64,000 bases of DNA from NCBI RefSeq assembly GCF_901538265.1, contig NZ_LR593886.1, positions 4,113,738 through 4,177,737 on the forward strand, given 5' to 3'. Both the position numbers and the translations under genes were made by a program. This stretch comes from Gemmata massiliana. Its GTDB lineage: Bacteria > Planctomycetota > Planctomycetia > Gemmatales > Gemmataceae. Below the pieces are notes generated by a model. The model worked only from the letters and a program-made list of their open reading frames with translations. It ran no database searches and had not been told where the DNA came from. Shown here in pieces: positions 9,598 through 17,227 of this stretch. Within the stretch, counting starts at the first letter, position 1. Each line of letters opens with the position of its first letter.

Positions 9598-10230
9598 CTA
9601 GTCTATCGTAATTGCCGGAGAGTTCCATATAGTCCCCACTTTCTGGTACGTCGACTCAAAGTTGTCGTCGAGGAACTTACCCACCGCGTCGTCTGACAAG
9701 GCTCCCTCACGGAGAGCTTGAGCGTTGTTTCAGGTGAACCCGGGATCGTCGAAGTGTCCAGAGATATGCAGAACGAGCATCATCTTCTTCGAGGCTTTTG
9801 CCTCTTCTGCCGCTTCGGTCATCCCGGGATGGAATCGCACCTTCGTGTTGAACGACAGGCACCGCTCGGCGGGCATCAGTTCACTCACCGGGAGCCGGAA
9901 TTCGGGCGGTGCTGGTGCCACCACGATCCGTTCACCTGGAATCACAACGGGTACGACCACGGGAACGGCGACCACTTCCGTGCGAACGACGATCTCGCGC
10001 GGCATCGGGATCGGTTCGTCCGTGCTGGGACCAGGTGTGGGTGGAGGGAACTCGTGGGGAATGAGTTCGGTTCCCGTGAATACTGATCCCGCCGGCGCGG
10101 ACGGGCGCATCACGATGGCGCCTGCCAGGAACGCCCAGAGCGGGAGGCCGATCGCTGCGACCGTGCGCCAGTCAATAACGCTGAGAACTCCCGCGCGCGG
10201 GCTCCGGGCGGGAACGGGAACAGACGACAT
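9598..10230 (-). pseudogene. Membrane-anchored thioredoxin-fold protein with in-frame UGA, truncated (pseudogene or selenoprotein remnant)
   Basis: The first 166 codons encode an N-terminal membrane anchor (about residues 18-42, VAAIGLPLWAFLAGAIV), a Pro-rich spacer and the opening of a thioredoxin fold (KASKKMMLVLHISGHF, 144-160). A TGA at 9730-9732 follows DDPGFT. The same frame continues with NNAQALREGALSDDAVGKFL and 23 more codons, ending at a TAG (9598-9600). Aligned to thioredoxin-like proteins by the TFSDPEV-type helix, the UGA falls on the first Cys of the CxxC site. The second half of the fold (about 60 residues) is missing where the recombinase gene begins, suggesting that insertion cut the gene. 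I infer a decayed gene, with UGA-encoded selenocysteine as a real alternative. Confidence 0.7.
9697..9720 (-). promoter_or_regulatory. bSECIS-like hairpin downstream of an in-frame UGA (candidate)
   Basis: Reading the minus strand, CAAGCTCTCC - GTGA - GGGAGCCTTG folds into a nine-pair stem with one bulged base on each side and a GUGA apical loop. The loop starts 19 bases after the UGA at 9730-9732. Bacterial SECIS elements typically have a small apical loop with G in its first positions about 16-37 bases past the UGA, so geometry fits. Short stems are common in GC-rich coding DNA, so this is suggestive only. Confidence 0.3.
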
Positions 10231-10325
10231 AGGCGTTCCCCGGTGGTGACGGGATCATTCCGTAATCCACCGGTGGAACGAGGACACAACCGATGTCGTT
10301 GGCAGCGAATGCGAATTTTCGGAGA

Positions 10326-11063
10326 TTACACCCCGCGCGTGCTCGGTTCCCAGATGTACTTGTGCATCTGCAACTGCATCCGCACGCGGTGGAGCCCGGA
10401 TTCGAGCAACCAGCCGACGAGTTCCACCGGTTTAACGCTCGTGAAGACGCAACTCACGAGACAGGTGAAGCGCTCGTCCAGTTTGTGCGTGCGGATCGCA
10501 TTCGCGACCCAATCCCAGTCCGCGCGCGACGCGATCACGAACTTGATCTGGTCCGTGGGCTTCAGCACGTCCAGATTCGCCCACCGGTTCCGGTGGCTCT
10601 CGCCGCTATCGGGGCACTTGAGGTCCATGATGACGTGGACGCGCGGATCGACGTCTGCGACCGAGTGCGCGCCGCTCGTCTCCAGCAGAACGGTCTTCCC
10701 GGCGTCGCACAACTCGGTCATCAGCGTGAACATCTCGGACTGCAACAGCGGTTCACCGCCGGTGATCTCCACGAGGGGGCAATTGTAACTGAGCGCCTTC
10801 GCCAGTACGTCCGCGCGCGTCACCCGCGTGCCCTGGTTGAAGGCGTGCGGGGTGTCGCACCAGCGGCACCGGCTGTCGCACACCGACGCGCGCACGAACA
10901 CGCAGGGCAAGCCGGCGAAAGTCGATTCGCCTTGCACGCTTATGTAGATTTCGTGGACCAACAATTCGCCCGCGGGGACGTCGCGCAGGAGCACGACGCG
11001 GTGTGCGGCCTCGGCGGGTACATCGAGTAACGGCGTTCGCATCAGTTGACTCATTGTTCCCAT
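10326..11063 (-). CDS. queE: 7-carboxy-7-deazaguanine synthase (QueE)
   Basis: A radical SAM enzyme that converts 6-carboxytetrahydropterin to 7-carboxy-7-deazaguanine on the route to queuosine and other 7-deazapurines. The 245-residue length is normal. The N-terminus has the EIYISVQGESTFAGLPCVFVR block typical of QueE, followed by the iron-sulfur motif C62-x3-C66-x2-C69 (CDSRCRWC), then EITGGEPLLQ and a Lys/Asp-rich second half. ATG at 11063 is used; ATGs at codons 4 and 8 are alternatives. It is divergent from the foldase gene across about 90 bases, and no other queuosine gene is nearby. Confidence 0.93.
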   Translation of the reverse strand: MGTMSQLMRTPLLDVPAEAAHRVVLLRDVPAGELLVHEIYISVQGESTFAGLPCVFVRASVCDSRCRWCDTPHAFNQGTRVTRADVLAKALSYNCPLVEITGGEPLLQSEMFTLMTELCDAGKTVLLETSGAHSVADVDPRVHVIMDLKCPDSGESHRNRWANLDVLKPTDQIKFVIASRADWDWVANAIRTHKLDERFTCLVSCVFTSVKPVELVGWLLESGLHRVRMQLQMHKYIWEPSTRGV

Positions 11064-11155
11064 CTTAGCAGCCGGGAAATTGCTTGCGACCCGCCCTCGT
11101 GCGGGTTATAGGCCACGTTTCGCCAGCCCATGCCTCTCGAAAAGGAGCCGCAAGG

Positions 11156-12136
11156 ATGCGCCGCTCGTTCGTGCTCACACTCGCCGCGCCCGCGTTCGCG
11201 ACGCTCGCGCTCGCGCAACCGCCAGCCGCACCAACCACACCGCCGACGCCCCCGGCTCAAACGGGAGCGCCCGCTGGACAAGAGAACGCAGTCGCCGCGA
11301 CCGTGAACGGTGAGTCCATAACGCTCACGGAAGTCGATACCCTGCTAAAGGGTACGCTCCCGCTCACGCCTCTGACCGTAGCGCAGAAGCGTCAAATGCG
11401 AATCGAAGTCCTTTCTGACATTATCGACGACCTGCTCCTGCGGCAGTTCCTCCGCAAGAACGGTCCGAAGGTCGATCCGGCCGAGATCGACGCGCAGCTC
11501 AAAGCGTTCGGTGACAAGCTCAAGAAGGACGGCAAATCGCTCGCGGATTTCTTCAAAGAAACCGGTCAGACAGAAGCCCAGGTGCGGGAGTCGTGGACGA
11601 CCGCGATGCAACTCACCGGCTACGTGAAGCTCAACACCACGGAAGAGCAACTCAAGGCGTACTTCAACGCGAACAAGGATTTCTTCGATCACGTGGAAGT
11701 GAAAGTGCAGCACGTCGTCCTTCGCGTGAGCAAGAACGCGACCGCGGTCGATCGCGCTACGGCCAAAGAGAAGCTCGAAGCGATCCGCGCCGAGATCGCG
11801 GCCGGGAAACTCGACTTCGCGACCGCAGCGAAAAAGAACTCGCACTGCCCCAGCGCGCCAAATGGAGGCGACATCGGCTACATCGCTCGCAAGGGCGGGC
11901 TTGTAGACGAAGCGTTTGCCAAGGCCGCATTCGCGATGAAGTCGAACGAACTCAGTGGCGTGATCGAGACGGACTTCGGTCTGCATATTCTTCAAGTGAC
12001 GGACCGAAAACCCGGCACACCCAGCACCTACGAAAAGTCCGCGACCGAGGTGCTCGACACCTACAGCGACGACTTCCGGACGGAACTCATCGCGAAGCTC
12101 CGGAAGCAGGGGCAGATTCAGATTACGGTGCCTTAA
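11156..12136 (+). CDS. Parvulin-type peptidyl-prolyl isomerase (PpiC/SurA-like), exported
   Basis: A secreted foldase of 326 residues. The ATG at 11156 is chosen because AAGGAG lies upstream and the product then begins with a clean signal peptide (MRRSFVLTLAAPAFATLALA), followed by a Pro/Thr-rich linker. Residues 40-160 form a SurA-like N-terminal helical region (VAATVNGESITLTEVD). The parvulin domain runs from about 187 to 290: VKVQHVVLRVSKNAT, FATAAKKNSHCPSAPNGGDIGYI, GVIETDFGLHILQVTD. It likely assists folding of exported proteins in the periplasm-like space. A hairpin terminator follows at 12185. Confidence 0.9.
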   Translation: MRRSFVLTLAAPAFATLALAQPPAAPTTPPTPPAQTGAPAGQENAVAATVNGESITLTEVDTLLKGTLPLTPLTVAQKRQMRIEVLSDIIDDLLLRQFLRKNGPKVDPAEIDAQLKAFGDKLKKDGKSLADFFKETGQTEAQVRESWTTAMQLTGYVKLNTTEEQLKAYFNANKDFFDHVEVKVQHVVLRVSKNATAVDRATAKEKLEAIRAEIAAGKLDFATAAKKNSHCPSAPNGGDIGYIARKGGLVDEAFAKAAFAMKSNELSGVIETDFGLHILQVTDRKPGTPSTYEKSATEVLDTYSDDFRTELIAKLRKQGQIQITVP

Positions 12137-12184
12137 CGGGGACGAGAGCACGATCGTTGAGGTGCTCTCACGACCGACGTGAAG

Positions 12185-12236
12185 CGGTTCCGGGTGTCCC
12201 AAGCGACGTTGGTCGCGGGAAACGGAACCGTTTTCT
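12185..12236 (+). terminator. Terminator of the parvulin gene
   Basis: Arms CGGTTCCG (12185-12192) and CGGAACCG (12223-12230) pair, with additional pairing possible between, and are followed by TTTTCTTGTTT. It starts about 50 bases after the stop codon of the foldase gene. Confidence 0.6.
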
Positions 12237-12263
12237 TGTTTCGGTACGCAGCTCCACCGAGTG

Positions 12264-13523
12264 CTACACCTTGAACACGTCCTTCACGTTGTCGCGCAGG
12301 AGCCGCGTGCCTAGCGCGACAGCGTCCGTTTCGCTGAGCACGCCGGGGCGCACGAACTCGTCCGCCAGTACGCTCGCGAGGATGCGCCGGTACATGCCGT
12401 ACTTTGGCTTCACGAACTCCAGTTTGTAGGCGTCCGAGTAGTACCCGATCAGCTTCGTTTTCGGCACTGCGGTAATGCGCTCCATCAAGTCTTTGCGGAT
12501 AAACGGCGGCGTATTCGAGTACCACCAGTGGCCGTTCGGTAGCACGTTCGGGAAGATCCACGAGTACGCCACCAGTTCCTGGTTCTGCGCGCTTGTTAGC
12601 ACCGAGACCGGGAACGTCACGTCCGGGAAGGCGTTGAACAGTTCCTTGTACTGCAACAGGCTAGTGCGCTGGTCGAACAGGTCTTGCCCCTGGTAAACGC
12701 CCTTCTCGTACACGCGGCGGTTCACGCCGATCATCAGGTCGAACGGGAGGCGGAAGTCGCGGCAGAACTCGGCGATCAGCCAGAACACGCCAGGCGCGAG
12801 GTCGTGGTACCCGTGGAACTGCATCTGCTCGTAAAAGTGCTCGTCGTCGAACTTTGCCGGGTGGAAGTTGGGCGGGAGCGAGATCGCACACGCTTTCGCC
12901 CCGTTCCGCGTGAAGTGCATGAACACCTTCGCCAGCGCCATTCGCAGCGTGGCCCCGTCGTGAACGTGGACGCCGCTGATCGCTTCCAGTCGGCGTCGCG
13001 TGTCGGGCTTATCGAGGTGGAACACCAGCGTGTCGGTGCGTAGGCATGGGACGTACTTCGTGGTGTCGAAGCCCTGGAGCGGGTCGTCGAATTCGTTCGT
13101 CAGGAAGATCTTTTCGAGCCGCGTCTTCTCGAACACCTGCGCTTCCCAGTCCGGTTGCGCGAATGTCTTCAGCGCGGTGTCGTAGAGCCGGTCCGCGTCC
13201 GCCGCTGTGACGCGCGTTTCCTTGTCGTCGAGGCCCAGGAATGTGCGGGCGATGTCCACGAACCACCCGTACTGCGCGGTGTTGTCGTACCGGTCCATGA
13301 ACCGGACGATCTCCCGGACACGCTCGCGCGGGTCCGCGTCCTTGCTCAGAAGCGCCTGACCCATCCCGGCGGAGTGCGCGAGTTCGGTGTAGTAGTGGTA
13401 GCCGAGGATATCGTCGAGTGACTTAGATACCGGGCTGAGCGGATCAATGTGCGAGTGCGGGTCAATGAGCGGAATCCGGGACAGCGCGGATTCCAGGTTC
13501 TGCACCAGTTGATCGGCCGGCAT
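12264..13523 (-). CDS. Uronate (glucuronate) isomerase-like amidohydrolase
   Basis: A 419-residue metal-dependent TIM-barrel protein related to glucuronate isomerase, which interconverts hexuronates and keturonates. The barrel-start motif is DPHSHID (residues 21-27), then GYHYYTEL, FLTNEFDDPLQGFDT, a HFTRNGAKACAISLPP strand, FDLMIGVNRR, and LIGYYSDAYKLEFVKPKYGMYRR near the C-terminus. ATG at 13523 is preferred over the upstream one at 13601 because GGAGAGG precedes it and the extra 26 residues look non-native. It is a little shorter than the usual 450-470 residues. No pectin or uronate catabolic genes flank it, so the physiological substrate is uncertain. Confidence 0.82.
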   Translation of the reverse strand: MPADQLVQNLESALSRIPLIDPHSHIDPLSPVSKSLDDILGYHYYTELAHSAGMGQALLSKDADPRERVREIVRFMDRYDNTAQYGWFVDIARTFLGLDDKETRVTAADADRLYDTALKTFAQPDWEAQVFEKTRLEKIFLTNEFDDPLQGFDTTKYVPCLRTDTLVFHLDKPDTRRRLEAISGVHVHDGATLRMALAKVFMHFTRNGAKACAISLPPNFHPAKFDDEHFYEQMQFHGYHDLAPGVFWLIAEFCRDFRLPFDLMIGVNRRVYEKGVYQGQDLFDQRTSLLQYKELFNAFPDVTFPVSVLTSAQNQELVAYSWIFPNVLPNGHWWYSNTPPFIRKDLMERITAVPKTKLIGYYSDAYKLEFVKPKYGMYRRILASVLADEFVRPGVLSETDAVALGTRLLRDNVKDVFKV

Positions 13524-14067
13524 GACGCCCTCTCCGGGAGCAGGTAGAAAATGGGCGGTTGTGTCAGTTTTACCAATGACACGTCTTACAACGCCCGGCA
13601 AGATTTACAAACTGGGCGAGGTTTCCGAACTGTGGCACGAATTCCCGACGGTGGAAAACGGACCGCCAATTTTCTTTGACTTATGGCCTGACAGGAGTTG
13701 CGCCGAATCGCGAGATTGACGGCACGCGCGAGCGCGGCAATTGGCACGGTCGCTGCTTTCAGTTATATCGTTCGCGACGAACAACCCCCAAGTGAATCGC
13801 GGATCGGTGCCGGATCGCTCAACGGTGAACCTTCCCCCAAGGTTCGCCTCCCCCAAAATGGCGACCCGGCACCGCGGAATACGGAGGCCAATACGACCTT
13901 CCCCCAAGGTCACGGCCGCGGGAGAGATTTCCCCCCTCTCCTGAACCTTTCAGACAACACGTCCGTTCCCCCGTCTACGGCAACATCCCCCCCTGCCGCC
14001 GCCTCCCCAGGCGGCGGCTCGTCTTTTTGGTACACGCAATTCGCGACACCAGCATTCAAAAGCCACA
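13524..14067. other. Intergenic region with C-rich repeats and an orphan hairpin
   Basis: No credible gene. A plus-strand frame covers part of it, but its composition is low-complexity and it overlaps the end of the ABC permease gene. It contains repeated CCCCC tracts, two copies of the inverted repeat ACCTT-CCCCC-AAGGT (within 13828-13844, and at 13896-13910) and the strong hairpin at 13995-14018. Confidence 0.5.
13995..14025 (+). terminator. Strong hairpin with T-run, no obvious upstream gene
   Basis: A perfect 10-bp stem GCCGCCGCCT / AGGCGGCGGC around CCCC, followed by TCGTCTTTTT on the plus strand. The T-run orientation fits plus-strand termination, but the nearest genes on both sides are on the minus strand. 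It may end an unannotated plus-strand transcript starting between 13524 and 13990, or work weakly for the ABC permease transcript in the other direction. Confidence 0.55.
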
Positions 14068-15720
14068 TTACTCCAAATCCATGCGCCACCACGCGAGCGC
14101 GGTGAACGCGGCGCCAAACGTACACAGCGCTGCGCACGCCGTCAGCACGGCCGACACGTCGGGGGTCGGAGTCGCGAGCAGTTGGTTGTAAGCGTCGAGT
14201 GCCCAGGCGTGCGGGGTGACGAGGCTGACCGCTTTCATCTGTTCGGGCATCAGGTCGCGCGGCATTAATGATCCACTCACGCCACCGAGAACCAGTACCA
14301 GTAGCGTGCCGTACACCGCGACCTGTGTTTCGGTGCGGGCGACGCTCGCGACCAGAATCGCCAACCCCACCGCTGCGAAGGACGTGCTGCCCACAAGCGG
14401 AAGCAACAGCTCCGGGCGCGAGCCCCACGTCATACCGAAGATGAGTCGGCCCGCAGCGAGCAGGAACACACCCTGAAGCAGCGACACCGCGAGGCACGGG
14501 AGCAACTTGCCCAGGAGGATCTGCCCCCGTGTAAGCGGCGCGGCGCGGAGCCGCACCAGCGTGCCGTGTTTGCGCTCGGCGACGAACAGCCAGCCCACGC
14601 TCAGCACCAGGAAGAACGCGAACATCACGGTGTACGACGGCACCAGGATTTGGTACCGAAGGGCGCCGCGGTTAAGTACCCCGCTACCGGACGAGTCTTT
14701 GTACTCCACGCGGTTCGCCGCGATCCCCTCGCGGGTCTCGCTCTTGACCAGATCGCTCCAGCGCGTCGCCTCGAAGTTGTAGCTCGAAAACAGGTCGCCG
14801 ACCCCGCGTTTCACCGTTGGCCCGACCTGCTTTTGTACCGCGGGCGTGAGCACTTCACCGAACGCGATCTCCTTACCGAGCCGTTCGAGGATCGCGCGCT
14901 TCTGGAACGACTTGTGAACGGCCCGCTGGAATTCTGGGGTGCGCTTCGCGATCACGGCCGCGTCCTTCCCGGCTTCGATAAAGGAACTGCCTTTCGTGTC
15001 GCTGAATTCCTTGAGAACGAGGACTTTGAACTCTGCGTCGTTGGTGAGCGCGGTCAGCAGTTTTTGCACCACCGGGTCGAGTTCCGCAAGCAGTTCCGGC
15101 GGGATCGGCTTCACACCGTTGAGCCGATTCGCGACCAGTTCCATGAACTTCTCGTCACCGACGCGGGCGAACGCTTTCCCGATCATCCACGGGATCACCA
15201 CCCGCAGGAGCGTAACTTGTGTGACTTGCTCGATGATGGACGCGGACACCGGCTGCGTGCGGTCGGTGAGGAGTGTGGCCCCGAGTTGGCTGAGACGCAC
15301 GCCGTCGCGCCCGAAAGGATTAACGGCTTCCGCGCCTGTGAGGAACGAGCAGCGGTGCATCCGGTCGCTGAAATCCTCCTCAAACACGATGATCGCGGGG
15401 CGCCGGTTCTTCGCGACGAGGCGCTCTGCTTCGCCGCGGTCGCGAATGATTTCCAACCGGATGTCCTGCGTCGCGCTGAGGTCGTCGATCACGACTTCCG
15501 ACCACGGCTTTTCGGGGAAGGGGACTTTCCCGGGCAGCCCGCGATCGAGATTCACGACGGAGATGCGGAGCCGGTCGTCCGGCTTTTCACCGAAGCCTTC
15601 ACCCAGCGCTAGCCCCAACACGAGGATGAGCAGCAGCGGGGTGAGGAGCAGAATGACCGCGCTCCGCGGGTCGCGGAGTAGAAGACGGAGGTCTTTCGCG
15701 GCGAGCGTGAGTATCGGCAT
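14068..15720 (-). CDS. ABC-2 type transporter permease
   Basis: The membrane half of an export ABC transporter (550 residues). There is one membrane segment at the N-terminus (SAVILLLTPLLLILVLGLALG, about 19-39), a long extracytoplasmic domain (about 45-350), then five membrane segments in the C-terminal 200 residues (YTVMFAFFLVLSVGWLFV, CLAVSLLQGVFLLAAG, LLPLVGSTSFAAVGLAILVAS, VYGTLLVLVLGGVSG, and the last one near the end). The LVRLRAAPLTRGQILLGKLL block is typical of ABC-2 (YhhJ/NatB-like) permeases. Its start is 3 bases past the stop of the ATPase gene, so the two are co-translated. The substrate cannot be deduced. Confidence 0.9.
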   Translation of the reverse strand: MPILTLAAKDLRLLLRDPRSAVILLLTPLLLILVLGLALGEGFGEKPDDRLRISVVNLDRGLPGKVPFPEKPWSEVVIDDLSATQDIRLEIIRDRGEAERLVAKNRRPAIIVFEEDFSDRMHRCSFLTGAEAVNPFGRDGVRLSQLGATLLTDRTQPVSASIIEQVTQVTLLRVVIPWMIGKAFARVGDEKFMELVANRLNGVKPIPPELLAELDPVVQKLLTALTNDAEFKVLVLKEFSDTKGSSFIEAGKDAAVIAKRTPEFQRAVHKSFQKRAILERLGKEIAFGEVLTPAVQKQVGPTVKRGVGDLFSSYNFEATRWSDLVKSETREGIAANRVEYKDSSGSGVLNRGALRYQILVPSYTVMFAFFLVLSVGWLFVAERKHGTLVRLRAAPLTRGQILLGKLLPCLAVSLLQGVFLLAAGRLIFGMTWGSRPELLLPLVGSTSFAAVGLAILVASVARTETQVAVYGTLLVLVLGGVSGSLMPRDLMPEQMKAVSLVTPHAWALDAYNQLLATPTPDVSAVLTACAALCTFGAAFTALAWWRMDLE

Positions 15721-15723
15721 GTG

Positions 15724-16785
15724 CTAATCCCTTAGCCCGCGGCCAGTGAGGTTCAGGAACACGCGCTCCAGAGTCGGTTCCGTCGTGGTGACCGCGGTGA
15801 GGTCCGCACCGCTCGCGACGCACTCGGATGCGACCCGCGCTAACACCGGCCCGATGTCTTCGACCACGATCTCGAAGGTGGTGGGGGAACCTACCCCTCC
15901 GCCCCCCCTCCCTAAAGGGAAGGGGGAGAAAGAATTGTCGGCAAACGTTGTCTCAAGCACAGTGGGCTCTCGCGCCTGCTCCCCCTTCCCTTCAGGGAGG
16001 GGGGATGGGGGGGTAGGTCGGCTTTGTTTCACCCCCGGTATCGCTTGCAATCGTTGGGAGAAATCAGCGCCCGCTCCCGACACCGTGACGCGGACAGTCG
16101 TGTCGAGGCGCTTGAGCAAGTTCGGGAGCGTGTCACAGGCCCGGAGCGTGCCGTTGTCGATGACGGCGATGCGCTTGCACAGGGTCTGGACTTCCTCCAT
16201 GTAGTGGCTCGTGTAGATCACGGTTAGCCCGGCCGCGCTGAGCGCTTTCACCTGCTCGAAGATGTGGTTGCGGCTCTGCGGGTCCACGCCCGTTGTCGGT
16301 TCGTCCAGAATGAGCAACTTCGGCGCGTGAACCACCGCGACCGCGAGGTTGAGCCTGCGCTTCATGCCGCCTGAAAACGTACCGGCGCGGTCGTTGGCGC
16401 GGTCGGTCAGCCCAACAGCCCCAAGCATCTCGTCGACTCGCGATTCCAGCGTCTTTCCACCCTTTCCGTAGAGCTTGCCGAAGAAGCGAAGATTCTCGCG
16501 CGCGGTCAGATCGGGGTAGATCGAAAGATCTTGCGTGCCGATGCCCACGAGGTGCCGCAGGGATCGCGTGTCGCGCGTGAACGGCTCGCCGAACAGTTTG
16601 ACGCTTCCACTGTCGGCGCGCGTGAGACCGGCCGCGATCGAAAGCAGCGTCGTCTTGCCGGCTCCGTTGGGACCGAGCAGTCCGAACACTTCGCCCCGCT
16701 GAACCGTGAGCGAAACGCCGTTCAGTGCAACGGTCTCGCCGTACTGTTTGCGGATGTCCGTGACTTCGAGTACCGCGTCTGACAT
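15724..16785 (-). CDS. ABC transporter ATP-binding protein with an in-frame palindromic insert
   Basis: Energises the neighbouring permease. Walker A GPNGAGKT is at 38-45, the ABC signature FSGGMKRR at about 137-144, Walker B LLILDEP at 157-163, and the switch His in YTSHYMEE. At about residues 256-302 the normal C-terminal domain is interrupted by a Pro/Gly/Glu-rich peptide (PTPPSPLPEGKGE ... FSPFPLGRGGGGVG). This is the translation of a C/G-rich palindromic repeat, and the conserved domain (FEIVVEDIGPVLARV) resumes after it. The catalytic core is intact and the insert keeps the frame, so the protein is probably functional. Confidence 0.92.
   Translation of the reverse strand: MSDAVLEVTDIRKQYGETVALNGVSLTVQRGEVFGLLGPNGAGKTTLLSIAAGLTRADSGSVKLFGEPFTRDTRSLRHLVGIGTQDLSIYPDLTARENLRFFGKLYGKGGKTLESRVDEMLGAVGLTDRANDRAGTFSGGMKRRLNLAVAVVHAPKLLILDEPTTGVDPQSRNHIFEQVKALSAAGLTVIYTSHYMEEVQTLCKRIAVIDNGTLRACDTLPNLLKRLDTTVRVTVSGAGADFSQRLQAIPGVKQSRPTPPSPLPEGKGEQAREPTVLETTFADNSFSPFPLGRGGGGVGSPTTFEIVVEDIGPVLARVASECVASGADLTAVTTTEPTLERVFLNLTGRGLRD
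15891..16016. repeat. Palindromic repeat element inserted in frame in the ABC ATPase gene
   Basis: Two 38-base arms, 15891-15928 and 15979-16016, are imperfect inverted copies of each other around a 50-base core. The arms carry the shared block CCCCCTTCCCTTCAGGGAGG and poly-C/poly-G tracts. A related arm occurs at 61284-61323 inside recD2. The element contributes about 45 residues without breaking the reading frame. Confidence 0.8.
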
Positions 16786-17227
16786 GGAGTGCTTTGTGGA
16801 AACAATGACTTCGGTTCTCGGAACCCACGAGACGGCCTACCGCGTCGCGGTCGGCTAACAATCCCTAACATTATTGGCCCCTGCCGGTCGAACGGCCGAG
16901 ATACTTCGGTAGCGATGCTCCAAACGCCGATATTTGCAGCATTTCTGAACGCCGAATGCCCTTTGAAGACCCACGAAGGTCGCTAACAAACGCTAACATT
17001 TTCGCCTCAAATGTTATCCACCACGAACTTCACTGCTCGCCGCACTCGCGTATTGGTGCTTCGCTAGATAAATTATACACTAGTGGACTAAAATTCACAA
17101 ATAATAAGGCGAGATCGCGTGGGGCATGTTGCAAAGTCGTTACCTTGGCGCTTAGCTCGGTTGTGTCGCGTGGCGTCTTGCGGTTACTTCTTGTTGTGCC
17201 CGTTGAACTCGCGAAGGGTCAGGGATC
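16786..17227. other. AT-richer intergenic region upstream of the photolyase gene
   Basis: A divergent control region between the ABC ATPase and photolyase genes with no credible gene. It is AT-richer than average (especially 16985-17110) and holds two pairs of CTAACA direct repeats, a small palindrome (GGCCGTTCGACCGG, read on the minus strand, near 16884-16897) and an A/T-rich stretch (AAATTATACACTAGTGG, about 17070-17086) that could contain a promoter. Confidence 0.5.
16855..16998. promoter_or_regulatory. Two pairs of 10-bp-phased CTAACA direct repeats (candidate operators)
   Basis: CTAACA occurs at 16855-16860 and 16865-16870, and again at 16983-16988 and 16993-16998. Within each pair the spacing is exactly one helical turn, and the pairs are 128 bases apart. 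The second members share CTAACATT. Such phased direct repeats are the usual footprint of tandem-binding regulators. They lie 230-370 bases upstream of the photolyase start. Confidence 0.4.

Noticed and set aside
9730-9732. Treating the UGA as proof of a selenoprotein
   Set aside because: No Sec machinery is visible in the window, and the gene is also truncated, so a nonsense mutation remains at least as likely.
13698-14105. A 135-codon plus-strand frame in the intergenic region
   Set aside because: Low-complexity Pro/Ser/Gly/Asn content from C-rich repeats; it crosses the strong hairpin and runs into the ABC permease end.
15880-16020. The ABC ATPase insert as a frameshift or pseudogene
   Set aside because: The frame is open throughout, and conserved domain sequence resumes after it, so the insertion is in frame.
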